Shown here one piece after another: positions 36,185 to 45,743 of a stretch of DNA of 64,000 nt. The stretch is from Nostoc desertorum CM1-VF14. GTDB taxonomy: Bacteria; Cyanobacteriota; Cyanobacteriia; Cyanobacteriales; Nostocaceae. The position numbers and the translations under genes were made by a program. Numbering within the stretch: the stretch's first letter is position 1; every line of letters starts with the position of its first letter. The DNA lies in contig JAHHHR010000032.1 of the NCBI GenBank assembly GCA_019359245.1, positions 1 through 64,000 on the forward strand. Direction: 5' to 3'. The notes below the pieces were generated by a model, which searched no databases, had not been told where the DNA came from, and saw only the letters and a program-made list of their open reading frames with translations.

Positions 36185-37306
36185 CTAATGATGATGGTGA
36201 TGGTGGTGATGGTTATCCCCAGTTAGTTGGGGATTAACTGCTAAAGTTTGTTCTGACAACAACTCTGCAATATGAGCATCAGCCCATTGTGCCGCCATAG
36301 CCAAGAATTCTGGATGATCGTTTACGCAAGCCATTTGCACGTAGTTCGTACCAGGATGCTGTTTTTCCAGAGCATGGATGATGTGGTGTACATCTAATAA
36401 AGTTTCATGGTTTTCTGTGGCAAAGCCAATTGGCATAAAAATTACCACTTTTGCACCCAGTTGAATCAGGTTATTTGCTGCTTGCTCGGCGTTTGGCTGT
36501 GTCCAATCAATTAAAGGCGTGTCATGATTAAGCCAACCCACCGAGATTAACGGATAGCGGTTAATTAACTTATCCCGAACTAAATCGTACATTGCTTCAC
36601 TTTCGGCAATCCCAGAAGTAAAGCCTTTAGCTTTATGGGGACAGCCGTGATTCATTAACACAATACCGATTTGAGAAGGTAGATAAGCTGCGCCTAACTC
36701 AGCAATTTTCTCCTCAACCAGATGAGCCATTAAATCAATGTAGGCTGGTTCGTTGAAGAAAGAAGGAATGTAGCGCTGTGCTTTAACCCAGTGTTCCTCA
36801 CCATCAGTCAACTCAACGAGAGCATTGTTAACTTGCTCGATCGCAATCCCACTAGTAAAGATAGAATCAACAACTAGCAGTGGGTAGATTAGTAGCTTCT
36901 CAAAGCCTTGGTTTTTGACTTCTGCCAAGACTTGATTAGGTAGAAAAGGGGCGCAGAAGTTAAAAGCTTTGAAAACTTGAACCTTATCACCCCATTTTTC
37001 TTGTAATTGCTTCTCAATCCCAGCACGTTGCTGTTCAAAGATGGCATTGTGTGGGGAGATAAAATCGTGGTGTGTGTGTCCCCACTCATGGCGGTCAAAT
37101 AGCGCCAAAAGCTTTGCCAGAGGCGGATAAATCCAGGTTGGTACTGGTGCAAATTTTGCTGTCAGTAGATTTAAAGCCTGTTCGTTATAGTTGGCGAAAT
37201 CTTCGTAGCTTTCGACTTCGCCGTAGCCCATAAGCAGTACGGCTACGCGGTCTTTACCTGATAGATGCTCGTGGGTGTGTTGTACTTTTTCCGGCGTGGC
37301 AACCAC
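36185..37306 (-). CDS. Ferrochelatase-like protein with octa-His tail
   Basis: 373 residues. The fold-typical segments are VAVLLMGYGEVESYEDF at the start, a YPLLV strand, MNHGCPHKAKGF with the metal-site His, and PIGFATENHETLLDV with the Glu matching the ferrochelatase active site. It lacks the C-terminal chlorophyll-binding helix of standard cyanobacterial ferrochelatase, and the N-terminal motif also deviates, so it may be a divergent chelatase. The C-terminus is GDN followed by eight His in mixed CAC/CAT codons. GTG start is preceded by GAGGAAG. No tetrapyrrole neighbours. Confidence 0.78.
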   Translation of the reverse strand: MVATPEKVQHTHEHLSGKDRVAVLLMGYGEVESYEDFANYNEQALNLLTAKFAPVPTWIYPPLAKLLALFDRHEWGHTHHDFISPHNAIFEQQRAGIEKQLQEKWGDKVQVFKAFNFCAPFLPNQVLAEVKNQGFEKLLIYPLLVVDSIFTSGIAIEQVNNALVELTDGEEHWVKAQRYIPSFFNEPAYIDLMAHLVEEKIAELGAAYLPSQIGIVLMNHGCPHKAKGFTSGIAESEAMYDLVRDKLINRYPLISVGWLNHDTPLIDWTQPNAEQAANNLIQLGAKVVIFMPIGFATENHETLLDVHHIIHALEKQHPGTNYVQMACVNDHPEFLAMAAQWADAHIAELLSEQTLAVNPQLTGDNHHHHHHHH

Positions 37307-37637
37307 AATTACTTCCTCAATATAACCAGAGTGCAGAGAAATATAAAATTAAGGGAATAGCTTACACATTTCCCTTCCCTTACTTGTAACTTATTATCCC
37401 ATCCAGGGGCATAGGATAGGTGAGAAAATCAAAACAATACATCAAAAGTAAGACTTTCGTGGGGGATTGGACATTAGAAAAAAATCTTTGGGCTTGCACA
37501 GTTGTGTATATTGTGTTAGGGCGGCGGTTATCGTTTACGTGAAGTACACCCGGAAGAGTACGGCAGTGCCCATTAGTGTCAACTTAACTTTAATTTTCTA
37601 TGCCCAATACCCAATAATCAATTTCTAGAATAGACAG
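37307..37637. other. Non-coding gap
   Basis: 331 bp between divergent genes, presumably containing both promoters. A short stretch ATGCCCAATACCCAATAATCAA (37600-37621) is a single short-tandem-repeat block. Nothing else is identifiable. Confidence 0.5.
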
Positions 37638-38231
37638 ATGAGTATAATTATTTGCCCTGGAATCCATGAGCCAGACTTAAGTGAAAGCTTTAAAGTCGGA
37701 TTATTAGATATGGTTGCTAATGGCACTATCAGCCAAAATCCAGCAAATATACTGCTTTATCCCGGTAAAGATATTTTAGTTTTATCAGCATTTCATATCT
37801 TGCAGTTTTTGCGCGTTAGCGTAGCTCACAGCAGGTATTGCTTGAGCGACTCTTTAAAATCACCAATTATATTTATTAGCTTTAGTGCTGGCGTAGTCGG
37901 GGCAATAGGAGCAGCGCATTTGTGGCAACTCTTGGGTGGTCGTGTCAAAGCGTTTATTGCTATAGATGGATGGGGAGTACCTCTACAGGGTAATTTTCCT
38001 ATTCATCGGATGAGCCATGATTATTTTACTCATTGGAGTTCATGTTTGCTAGGTAGTGGGCAAAATAACTTTTATGCACAGCCAGCTGTTGATCACTTGT
38101 CAATTTGGAAATCGCCCCAAACTGTACAAGGCTGTTGGGTAGATTCATCCATTGGAATTTATCCACCTAAAGGTTATCTGACAGCTACTGAGTTTTTGCT
38201 TATGCTGTTAAAGCACTATGAAGCAAATTAG
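37638..38231 (+). CDS. Hypothetical alpha/beta-hydrolase-like protein
   Basis: 197 residues. The start MSIIICPGIHEPDL, a beta strand followed by the elbow FISFSAGVVGAIGAA (Ser-Phe-Ser-Ala-Gly), and IAIDGWGVPL suggest a small alpha/beta hydrolase fold. A His late in the chain (VDHLSIW) could complete a triad. I recall similar conserved cyanobacterial proteins without assigned role. The segment LRVSVAHSRYCLSD is encoded by a GCGTTAGCGTAGC-type dispersed repeat, apparently inserted in frame. Substrate unknown. Confidence 0.6.
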   Translation: MSIIICPGIHEPDLSESFKVGLLDMVANGTISQNPANILLYPGKDILVLSAFHILQFLRVSVAHSRYCLSDSLKSPIIFISFSAGVVGAIGAAHLWQLLGGRVKAFIAIDGWGVPLQGNFPIHRMSHDYFTHWSSCLLGSGQNNFYAQPAVDHLSIWKSPQTVQGCWVDSSIGIYPPKGYLTATEFLLMLLKHYEAN

Positions 38232-38314
38232 TCCGGACAATAGAATTATGAGTTAGGAGTTAGGAGTGGGGAAGGGAGAAGGTTACAAGTGATAGGGTAC
38301 AGGGGATAGTCAAA

Positions 38315-38390
38315 AAAACTATGCCCAATGCCCAATGCCACATACCCAATGCCCCATGCCCCATGCCCCATGCCCCATCTACCCAAAGTA
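38315..38390. repeat. Short tandem repeat array ATGCCCA/TGCCCCA
   Basis: ATGCCCAATGCCCAATGCC is followed by four near-perfect copies of TGCCCCA up to 38387. Such heptameric arrays are characteristic of heterocystous cyanobacterial genomes. It lies directly before the MFS gene, so it occupies the 5' untranslated region. Confidence 0.8.
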
Positions 38391-38395
38391 TCTAA

Positions 38396-39658
38396 ATGTT
38401 TCCAACTGAACCGGCTGCTGTTAATAACGGGTTTGGCGCACTGCTAAGAAACCGTGGTTTTATGCTCCTGTGGATTGGGCAAGTGGTGTCCCAGTTAGCA
38501 GATAAAGTTTTCTTCGTTTTGATGATTGCTTTACTGGAGAACTACTCACCACTTCCTGGGTTGGCACAAAACTCGATGTATTCAACCTTGATGCTCTCGT
38601 TTACAATACCAGCAATTTTGTTCGGCTCTGCTGGTGGTATCTTTGTTGACCGTTTGCCAAAAAAGCTGATTATGGTCGGCTCAGATGTCGTGCGTGGGTT
38701 GTTAACCCTGTGCCTTCCCTTTTTGCCAAAGGAGTTCCTAATTCTGTTAATGCTGACTTTTGCTATTTCCTCAGTGACGCAGTTTTTTGCACCAGCTGAA
38801 CAAGCAGCAATTCCCTTGTTGGTGAAGCGAGAGAATTTGTTAGCAGCCAATGCGCTGTTTAGCAGCACGATGATGGGAGCTTTAATTGTTGGTTTTGCTA
38901 TAGGAGAGCCGATTTTGAGTTTGGCGAAAGACTTGATGGGAGCAGAATACGGTCAAGAGGTTGTAGTTGGTGGATTATACATATTATCGGCTGGGATCAT
39001 GCAGCCGATTCAGTTTAAAGAACCCAAGCCCCACCAGGAAAACCAAGGATCAAATCATCCTTGGACCGAATTCACTGAGAGTGTGCGTTATCTCAAGAAA
39101 AACCGTTTGATATTGAATGCCATGCTGCAACTAACAACCTTATATTGTGTGTTTGCAGCCTTAACGGTGCTGACAATTCAATTAGCCGAGGAGTTTGGCT
39201 TAAAAGAAAAACAGTTTGGCTTTTTCTTGGCAGCAGCAGGCGTAGGTATGGTATTTGGCGCAGCGATTTTAGGTCACTGGGGTGATAAATTTCATCACAA
39301 ACCTCTACCTTTAATTGGATTTTTGATGATCGCAATAGTTTTAGGGGTGTTTACTTTTACGCACAATTTATTACTGGCACTAGGACTCTGTGCAGTTTTG
39401 GGTATAGGTGCTTCTTTAATTGGCGTACCCATGCAAACTTTAATTCAACAACAAACACCATCTACCATGCACGGTAAAGTGTTTGGCTTTCAAAATCATG
39501 CCGTCAACATCGCTCTGGCCTTACCTCTGGCGATTACTGGCCCATTAACTGATGCTCTTGGCTTGCGAACTGTGCTTGTAGCAATGAGTATTGTTGTCGT
39601 ATTTGTCGGTGTTTGGGCTTGGAAAAATACTCGCAATGTCTTGCAAGACGTAATTTAA
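38396..39658 (+). CDS. MFS transporter
   Basis: 420 residues with about 12 hydrophobic segments. The N-terminal segment FMLLWIGQVVSQLADKVFFVLMIAL is typical of the macrolide-efflux/lysophospholipid-carrier-like MFS branch, and the loop after helix 2 reads GGIFVDRLPKKLIM (MFS motif A, GxxxDRxxRR). It would export or translocate a small molecule or lipid across the inner membrane; substrate not readable. The start ATG follows a repeat array directly with no clear ribosome-binding site. Monocistronic. Confidence 0.82.
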   Translation: MFPTEPAAVNNGFGALLRNRGFMLLWIGQVVSQLADKVFFVLMIALLENYSPLPGLAQNSMYSTLMLSFTIPAILFGSAGGIFVDRLPKKLIMVGSDVVRGLLTLCLPFLPKEFLILLMLTFAISSVTQFFAPAEQAAIPLLVKRENLLAANALFSSTMMGALIVGFAIGEPILSLAKDLMGAEYGQEVVVGGLYILSAGIMQPIQFKEPKPHQENQGSNHPWTEFTESVRYLKKNRLILNAMLQLTTLYCVFAALTVLTIQLAEEFGLKEKQFGFFLAAAGVGMVFGAAILGHWGDKFHHKPLPLIGFLMIAIVLGVFTFTHNLLLALGLCAVLGIGASLIGVPMQTLIQQQTPSTMHGKVFGFQNHAVNIALALPLAITGPLTDALGLRTVLVAMSIVVVFVGVWAWKNTRNVLQDVI

Positions 39659-39791
39659 TTAATGTAGGCTAATAGTCTAGCTTTATATTTAATATAAGAA
39701 TTAATAAGATTTTGATTGAAGTTTTCAATTAAAATGAAATCTTAAATACAGAATTTCAGCATTAACTTTAGCTATAGTCTGAGGTTTGACC

Positions 39792-41681
39792 GTGCGATCG
39801 CTTTCCCAAATCAGTCTCCCACAAACCGAGAATCACAAAGAGTCTCGTATTTCTAGCCAACCAGTCGTGCCAAAACGTGCATCTGGTGGTTTTGCTCTGC
39901 TTGACAGCCTTCATCGCCACGGCGTTGATTATATTTTTGGTTACCCTGGTGGGGCAATTCTACCAATTTACGACGACCTGTATAAGGTGGAAGCAACTGG
40001 TGCTATGAAGCACATTCTCGTGAGACACGAACAAGGCGCAGCCCACGCCGCAGATGGTTACGCTCGTGCCACGGGCAAAGTAGGAGTATGCTTTGGTACA
40101 TCTGGACCAGGAGCAACTAACTTGGTGACAGGGATCGCCACTGCCTACATGGATTCAATCCCAATGATTGTAGTCACCGGACAGGTAGCACGTCCATCGA
40201 TTGGGACAGATGCCTTTCAGGAAACCGATATTTACGGGATTACGCTACCAATTGTGAAACACTCGTATGTAGTGCGTGACCCCAAAGATATGGCGCGAAT
40301 TGTCGCCGAAGCTTTCCACATCGCTAGCAGTGGACGTCCGGGGCCAGTTTTGATTGATGTCCCCAAAGATGTAGCTTTAGAAGAATTTGACTATGTACCT
40401 GTAAAACCAGGTTCGGCAAAATTACGCGGTTATCGTCCCACCGTAAAGGGAAATCCTCGCCAAATTCATGCCGCGATCCAGTTGATTACTGAAAGCCGTC
40501 GTCCTCTACTGTATGTCGGTGGTGGTGCGATCGCAGCTGGCGCTCATGAAGAAGTCAAACAACTGGCTGAATTATTCAATATCCCTGTCACCACAACCTT
40601 AATGGGGATCGGTGCATTTGACGAACATCATCCCCTAGCTTTGGGAATGTTAGGAATGCATGGCACAGCTTACGCTAACTTTGCTGTTAGTGATTGCGAC
40701 TTGCTGATTTGCGTTGGCGCTAGATTTGACGATCGCGTTACAGGCAAGTTAGACGAATTCGCCTCCCGCGCTAAAGTAATTCACATCGACATCGATCCGG
40801 CAGAAGTCGGCAAAAACCGCGTTCCCGAAGTACCCATCGTCGGCGATGTGCGGAATGTGTTAGTAGACTTGTTGCGTCGCTGCAAAGAAACAGGCGTTAA
40901 GGCTACACCTAATCAAAACCAAGAGTGGTTAAATTTAGTTAACCGTTGGCGCGATGAGTATCCTCTAATAGTGCCGCAGCATCCCGACAGCATTTCACCC
41001 CAAGAAGTGATTGTAGAAGTCAATAGCCAAGCACCCAACGCTTTCTACACCACAGATGTAGGACAACATCAAATGTGGGCAGCACAATTCCTCAAGAACG
41101 GGCCAAGACGCTGGATTTCTAGTGCTGGTTTAGGAACGATGGGTTTTGGCTTACCTGCGGCAATGGGCGCTAAAGTCGCGTTTCCTGATGAAGAAGTTAT
41201 TTGTATCAGTGGCGATGCTAGTTTCCAAATGTGTTTGCAGGAGTTGGGAACCCTAGCACAGTACAGGATAAATGTCAAGACAATAATTATCAATAACGGC
41301 TGGCAAGGGATGGTGCGCCAGTGGCAGCAAGCCTTTTATGGTGAGCGTTACTCATGCTCAAACATGGAAGTAGGGATGCCAGACGTAGAGTTATTGGCAA
41401 AAGCTTATGGTATTAAAGGCATGATAATCAGCGATCGCAGTGAATTGAAAGATGCGATCGCCGAAATGTTAGCACACAATGGCCCTGTGATCTTGAATGT
41501 CCACGTCACCAGAGACGAAAATTGCTATCCAATGGTAGCTCCTGGCAAGAGCAACGCTCAAATGGTCGGTTTGCAGAAGCAACCGCCGAAAGCAGCAGCA
41601 GAGCCAGTTTATTGTAGTAACTGCGATGCAAAAAATGCTCCCACCCATAACTTCTGTGCTGAGTGTGGGACAAAGTTGTAA
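39792..41681 (+). CDS. ilvB: Acetolactate synthase large subunit with C-terminal zinc ribbon
   Basis: About 629 residues from GTG 39792 (TTG two codons earlier is less likely). Thiamine-diphosphate enzyme catalysing the first step of branched-chain amino-acid synthesis. Seen: FGYPGGAILPIYDDL, catalytic Glu in RHEQGAAHAADGYARA, the FAD-binding middle domain and the ThDP/Mg motif GDASFQMCLQEL with NNGW. Beyond the normal end (NVHVTRDENCYPMVAPG) an extra tail of about 50 residues ends in CSNC-x10-CAEC, a zinc ribbon. Followed by a strong terminator, so expressed alone. The small subunit is not in the window. Confidence 0.93.
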   Translation: MRSLSQISLPQTENHKESRISSQPVVPKRASGGFALLDSLHRHGVDYIFGYPGGAILPIYDDLYKVEATGAMKHILVRHEQGAAHAADGYARATGKVGVCFGTSGPGATNLVTGIATAYMDSIPMIVVTGQVARPSIGTDAFQETDIYGITLPIVKHSYVVRDPKDMARIVAEAFHIASSGRPGPVLIDVPKDVALEEFDYVPVKPGSAKLRGYRPTVKGNPRQIHAAIQLITESRRPLLYVGGGAIAAGAHEEVKQLAELFNIPVTTTLMGIGAFDEHHPLALGMLGMHGTAYANFAVSDCDLLICVGARFDDRVTGKLDEFASRAKVIHIDIDPAEVGKNRVPEVPIVGDVRNVLVDLLRRCKETGVKATPNQNQEWLNLVNRWRDEYPLIVPQHPDSISPQEVIVEVNSQAPNAFYTTDVGQHQMWAAQFLKNGPRRWISSAGLGTMGFGLPAAMGAKVAFPDEEVICISGDASFQMCLQELGTLAQYRINVKTIIINNGWQGMVRQWQQAFYGERYSCSNMEVGMPDVELLAKAYGIKGMIISDRSELKDAIAEMLAHNGPVILNVHVTRDENCYPMVAPGKSNAQMVGLQKQPPKAAAEPVYCSNCDAKNAPTHNFCAECGTKL

Positions 41682-41717
41682 CACTTTTTGATAATTTAAG
41701 ACAATTTAACTGTTTTT

Positions 41718-41751
41718 ATACGCAGAGGATACATTCCTCTGCGTATTTTTT
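41718..41751 (+). terminator. Rho-independent terminator after ilvB
   Basis: ATACGCAGAGGA (41718-41729), loop TACAT, TCCTCTGCGTAT (41735-41746), then a T-run. A perfect 12-bp stem 37 bases after the stop codon makes this a strong intrinsic terminator. Confidence 0.88.
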
Positions 41752-41873
41752 ATGAATAAATATTTATACCAATGTATATTTTGACATTCTTTTGGGAACC
41801 CTAAATTTTAGGAGGATTGATAAACCGCAAGGTATTACTTCCTGAAATATCACGTAACTTTTAAAGGATAATT

Positions 41874-42347
41874 ATGTCTAAACGCAAGTTGCCCAAAGGC
41901 CGTAGCACCAGTTCAGTTGCTCTAGAACCAGAAGTTGCGATCGCAGTTATTGGACTCTTTTCCGCAGCTATTGACGGTGAAGGCATAACCATAGAAGAAG
42001 AATACGCGTTGAGTGAAATGTTGGGTGCCGTTTCCCAATTTGAAGATTACTCTGATGAAGACTTTGAAGAGTTGACCCAAAAAGTTGTCAGCTTACTAGA
42101 AGAAGAAGAACCTGAAGTTTTAATCGAACAGGCGATCGCATCCTTACCAAATAAAGGTTATCGCGAAGCTGCATACATCACAGCTATTTTAGTTGTGGGA
42201 ATTGATGAGGAAGTACCCGAAGCTGAACAAGATTATATCTCTGAGCTTCAAGAAGCCTTAAAGATTTCAGACGAACGAGCACAAGAACTTATAGACGAAT
42301 TATTCGGGGCGGAGGAAGAAGAAGAGGAAGAGGAAGAAGAGTGTTAA
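41874..42347 (+). CDS. TerB-like acidic protein
   Basis: 157 residues. After a short basic start (MSKRKLPKGR) come helices with the pattern AAIDGEGITIEEEYALSEML and ITAILVVGIDEEVPEAEQDYI, matching the duplicated acidic metal-binding helices of the TerB/DUF533 group. The C-terminus is a run of Glu ending in Cys. AAAGGA precedes the ATG. TerB proteins are linked to tellurite resistance and metal sensing, and cyanobacterial homologues are uncharacterised. Independent of the ilvB transcript, which is terminated upstream. Confidence 0.72.
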   Translation: MSKRKLPKGRSTSSVALEPEVAIAVIGLFSAAIDGEGITIEEEYALSEMLGAVSQFEDYSDEDFEELTQKVVSLLEEEEPEVLIEQAIASLPNKGYREAAYITAILVVGIDEEVPEAEQDYISELQEALKISDERAQELIDELFGAEEEEEEEEEEC

Positions 42348-42420
42348 TTTCCTCTTGTCGAATTGACGTAAAAAATGCCACACCAAGGTATTATCATCAA
42401 GTAGTTTTACGAACTATGTG

Positions 42421-43884
42421 ATGACCAGGAAAATCTCTCTTAGCTTGATGCTGCTGTTTCTAGGTACTCAAGTTGGTGTTACCCAGCCAGCAGCTAAAGC
42501 ACAAACCCCAGTTGTACCAACAACTACTACAAAATCAATTTGCTCTACCCAACTGGGAACAGCTATAGATGCTGTAATCAATCGCCCATTATTCAGTCGG
42601 GTGCGCTGGGGAATTTTGGTGCAACCCCTGTCAACGGGGCCAATTCTTTACAGCCGGGATGCTCAAAAATATTTTACTCCCGCGTCTAACATCAAATTGC
42701 TGACAACAGCAGCAGCATTGCAGCAATTGGGTGCTAATTTTCGGATTCGTACTTCTATTTATCAGAATGGTAATGGTGTTTTACGTGTTGTCGGTAGGGG
42801 AGATCCCAGCTTAAGTGATACTCAACTGCAAACATTGGCACAGCAGTTAAAACAGAAAGGTATTACGCAAATTCAGCAGTTGATAGCTGATGATAGTTAT
42901 ATTCAAGGTGATATTGTTAATCCCACCTGGCAATGGGAAGATGTGCAGTCAGACTATGGCGCACCAGTCAGCAGCTTTATTCTAAATCAAAATATTTTTA
43001 GCTTAAAACTTGTACCGCAGGCTGTAGGTAAATCTTTACAAGTAGTCTGGACTGATATCAACGAGGCGAGACAGTGGCGGATAATTAATCAGTCTGTAAC
43101 AGTTGCACAAAATCAACCAACCTACGTTAATGTTACCCGCGAATTATCAGGAACAGTATTACGGATTCAAGGACAATTAACAGCAAACTCTGAACCGTCT
43201 TTAATAGATTTGCCCGTAGTTGACCCTAATTATTACTTCTTACGGCGCTTCCGTAATGCTTTGGCAACAGAAAAAATTCTTTTGGGGCAAACATTAGTAA
43301 TAAGTGGTGGCGTTAATCAAGAAGAAATAGCATTTGTAGAGTCGCCACCTTTATCTGAGTTATTAGCAGAAACGAATCTAAATAGTAATAATCTCTATGC
43401 TGAGGCCCTGCTGAGAGCATTAGCTGTAAAAAAACTCCGAGTGAAAAATCAAACTAGTGCTGATATAGGTTTGGAAGTTGTTAAAGCGAGTTTAACTCAA
43501 TTGGGAGTTGATCCAGCAAATTATATTTTAGTGGATGGTTCGGGTTTATCACGTCGAAACTTAGTGACACCAGAAGCTTTTGTCCAAACTTTGCGAGGAA
43601 TAGCAAGAACACCAACAGCATATCTGTATCGCGCATCTTTACCTCTAGCGGGTAAAAGTGGAACCTTGAAAAACCGCTTTCAAGACACATCTGCTGAGGG
43701 CATTGTGCAAGCAAAAACAGGTACGTTAACGGGTGTAGTTTCTTTATCTGGATATATGAATGCGCCTAAATATGAGCCGTTAGTTTTTACTATTATCGTC
43801 AATCAATCAGAACAACCTGCAACGGTTGTGCGGCAGGCAATTGATGAAATTGTTGTATTATTAACGCAATTACAGCCTTGTTAA
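42421..43884 (+). CDS. dacB: D-Ala-D-Ala carboxypeptidase/endopeptidase, PBP4 type (peptidase S13)
   Basis: 487 residues. A signal peptide (KISLSLMLLFLGTQVGVTQPAAKAQ) sends it to the periplasm. The penicillin-binding triad is complete: S-x-x-K in TPASNIKLL, S-x-N in LNSNNLYAEALL, and KTG in VQAKTGTLTGV, with the large insert between the first and second motifs typical of S13 enzymes. It would trim or cleave peptidoglycan crosslinks during growth and, in this organism, cell-type remodelling. ATG 42421 is preferred to the GTG one codon earlier. Convergent with the GNAT gene, 16 bp apart. Confidence 0.9.
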   Translation: MTRKISLSLMLLFLGTQVGVTQPAAKAQTPVVPTTTTKSICSTQLGTAIDAVINRPLFSRVRWGILVQPLSTGPILYSRDAQKYFTPASNIKLLTTAAALQQLGANFRIRTSIYQNGNGVLRVVGRGDPSLSDTQLQTLAQQLKQKGITQIQQLIADDSYIQGDIVNPTWQWEDVQSDYGAPVSSFILNQNIFSLKLVPQAVGKSLQVVWTDINEARQWRIINQSVTVAQNQPTYVNVTRELSGTVLRIQGQLTANSEPSLIDLPVVDPNYYFLRRFRNALATEKILLGQTLVISGGVNQEEIAFVESPPLSELLAETNLNSNNLYAEALLRALAVKKLRVKNQTSADIGLEVVKASLTQLGVDPANYILVDGSGLSRRNLVTPEAFVQTLRGIARTPTAYLYRASLPLAGKSGTLKNRFQDTSAEGIVQAKTGTLTGVVSLSGYMNAPKYEPLVFTIIVNQSEQPATVVRQAIDEIVVLLTQLQPC

Positions 43885-43900
43885 TATTATTGGCATCAAA

Positions 43901-44404
43901 TCAAACAACAGATTGATTAATTCGGAGTCCCATGATGGACAAATCACATTCAATGCTGTCAATTTCGGCAACTTTAGGTAAATTCCCCCAATGTTGAAAA
44001 CCAAATGTTTCAAAAAGTTTTAAACTGGGTTGATTGTGAGCAAAAATGAAGCATACTAGGGTCTTTAAACCCAAACTAGGGCTTTCGCTAATTGCTTGTG
44101 CTAATAGTTGTCGCCCCAAACCACACCGTTGAAAACGAGGGGCGATGTAAATGCTAATTTCGGCAGTAGAACTATAGGCGGGCCGCCCATAAAAGGATTG
44201 GAAACTAAGCCATCCAGCGATTGCTCCTTCTACTTCGATTACCCAAAGTGGGCGTTGTGAAGGCGATCGCCCCTTAAACCAGGGAAGGCGACTTTCCACA
44301 GATACTGGCTCTAAATCAGCAGTTGCCATGCGGCTAGGAATTGCAGCATTATAAATTGCCACAATTGCAGGCAAGTCAGTTTCAGTGGCATGGCGAATAG
44401 TCAT
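43901..44404 (-). CDS. GNAT acetyltransferase (phosphinothricin-acetyltransferase-like)
   Basis: 167 residues. The start IRHATETDLPAIVAIYNAAI, the loop GWLSF, and the acetyl-CoA loop RFQRCGLGRQLLAQAI (R-x-x-G-x-G) identify the Pat/Bar-like GNAT group. The family acetylates amino groups of amino-acid analogues such as phosphinothricin or methionine sulfone. Whether this copy has that substrate is not evident. Monocistronic and convergent with dacB. Confidence 0.85.
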   Translation of the reverse strand: MTIRHATETDLPAIVAIYNAAIPSRMATADLEPVSVESRLPWFKGRSPSQRPLWVIEVEGAIAGWLSFQSFYGRPAYSSTAEISIYIAPRFQRCGLGRQLLAQAISESPSLGLKTLVCFIFAHNQPSLKLFETFGFQHWGNLPKVAEIDSIECDLSIMGLRINQSVV

Positions 44405-44610
44405 TGCTACCGTCTCGGAAAAAATCTTGAGAAAATATTTAAAAATAATACAGCGTTACGGAAGCCGTAATACTATCTCACCAGAATAGTTTTGGCTCTC
44501 CGTCGCGCCGCTTGGATAGCAGCCACAGTTAATATTAAATCTCAAACTTAATAACCTAACCTGAACCACTAAATGTTACATCTAGTATCGTTGAGCAGGG
44601 AAAAACCAAC

Positions 44611-45657
44611 GTGAAAGCACAGGTATTTAGAGGCGTTAATCAACTTTCTTACGAAGATATCCCAGTTCCAATCCTAGAACCAGATGAAGTACTGGTACAG
44701 GTGCGGGTTGTGGGGTTATGTCAGTCAGATATTAAAAAAATTCGTTATCCACTGTATGAACCGCCACGCATTTTTGGACATGAAACTGCCGGCACGATCG
44801 CAGCATTGGGTAATGATGTTAAAGGTTGGCAAGTTGGACAACGAGTAGCGGTAATGCACCACATCCCCTGTATGCGTTGCCCTTACTGCCTAAATGATAA
44901 TTTCTCTATGTGTGATGTCTACAAAAACATCTCGACAACCGCAGGCTTTAACGCCAGTGGTGGCGGTTTTGCTGATTATGTCAAAGTTCCCGGACATATT
45001 GTTCAAAACGGTGGACTAATTCCTATCCCTGATAATATCAGTTTTGAAGAAGCGAGTTTTGTAGAACCAACTAACTGCTGCTTGAAGGCAGTGAAAAAAG
45101 CCCAAATTGCGCCAGGACAAACTGTATTAGTTACTGGTGCTGGGCCAATTGGGTTAATGTTTATCATGTTAGTGAAGTATTTCGGAGCAAAAGCGATCGC
45201 TACCGATTTACTACCCTCTAGAATTGAAAAAGCCTTGAGTGTCGGCGCAGAGGCGGCTTTTGATGCCCGTGATCCGGATTTAACAGCAAAAATCCATGCC
45301 CTAACTGGTGGATTGGGTGTTGATATTACTCTGCTGGCTGTTCCTAGTGAAAAAGCTTTCTTTCAAGCACTTGATAGTACCCGCAAAGGTGGGAAAATCT
45401 TATTTTTCGCCGAATTCCCCGATGAGGTGGAAATCCCCATCAACCCTAATATCCTCTACCGTCGAGAAATTGACTTGATAGGAAGTTATAGCTCATCTTA
45501 TCGGCTTCAGAGTTTATCAGCTGATATTGTATTTAATCAGCGAATTGATGTGCAAGCGTTGATTAGCGATCGCTATCCATTAAAAGATTTATCAGCAGCT
45601 GTTGAGCAAGCGATCGCACCCACACCGGATACTTATAAAATCTTAATTTATCCGTAA
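44611..45657 (+). CDS. Zinc-dependent alcohol/polyol dehydrogenase (MDR family)
   Basis: 348 residues. Catalytic-zinc Cys in VGLCQSD and His-Glu in FGHETAG; structural-zinc Cys cluster C-x2-C-x2-C-x7-C in PCMRCPYCLNDNFSMC; Rossmann loop VTGAGPIGLMF with Asp following the second strand (ATDLLPSR), favouring NAD. It belongs to the threonine/sorbitol dehydrogenase branch, and I cannot set the substrate. GTG start with AGGG upstream. It is 33 kb from the polyol cassette, so no functional link is assumed. Followed by the phosphate-carrier gene 86 bp later. Confidence 0.88.
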   Translation: MKAQVFRGVNQLSYEDIPVPILEPDEVLVQVRVVGLCQSDIKKIRYPLYEPPRIFGHETAGTIAALGNDVKGWQVGQRVAVMHHIPCMRCPYCLNDNFSMCDVYKNISTTAGFNASGGGFADYVKVPGHIVQNGGLIPIPDNISFEEASFVEPTNCCLKAVKKAQIAPGQTVLVTGAGPIGLMFIMLVKYFGAKAIATDLLPSRIEKALSVGAEAAFDARDPDLTAKIHALTGGLGVDITLLAVPSEKAFFQALDSTRKGGKILFFAEFPDEVEIPINPNILYRREIDLIGSYSSSYRLQSLSADIVFNQRIDVQALISDRYPLKDLSAAVEQAIAPTPDTYKILIYP

Positions 45658-45743
45658 AAGGGAGATCAGGGGGATCTCTTCAATTTTGGATTTTGAATTG
45701 TGATCTCCCTCTGCTCTCTCATATCCTTGCTAGCCTCAAAAAA

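Noticed and set aside
36188..36211. His8 tail as a cloning artefact
   Set aside because: The codons are mixed CAC/CAT, the tail follows a natural C-terminus directly, and flanking DNA continues as ordinary cyanobacterial intergenic sequence.
38315..38390. Repeat array as a CRISPR
   Set aside because: Units are seven bases with no unique spacers; this is a short tandem repeat.
44611..45657. Zinc alcohol dehydrogenase as part of the polyol cassette
   Set aside because: It is over 30 kb away, next to a phosphate carrier, and its substrate cannot be read from sequence.
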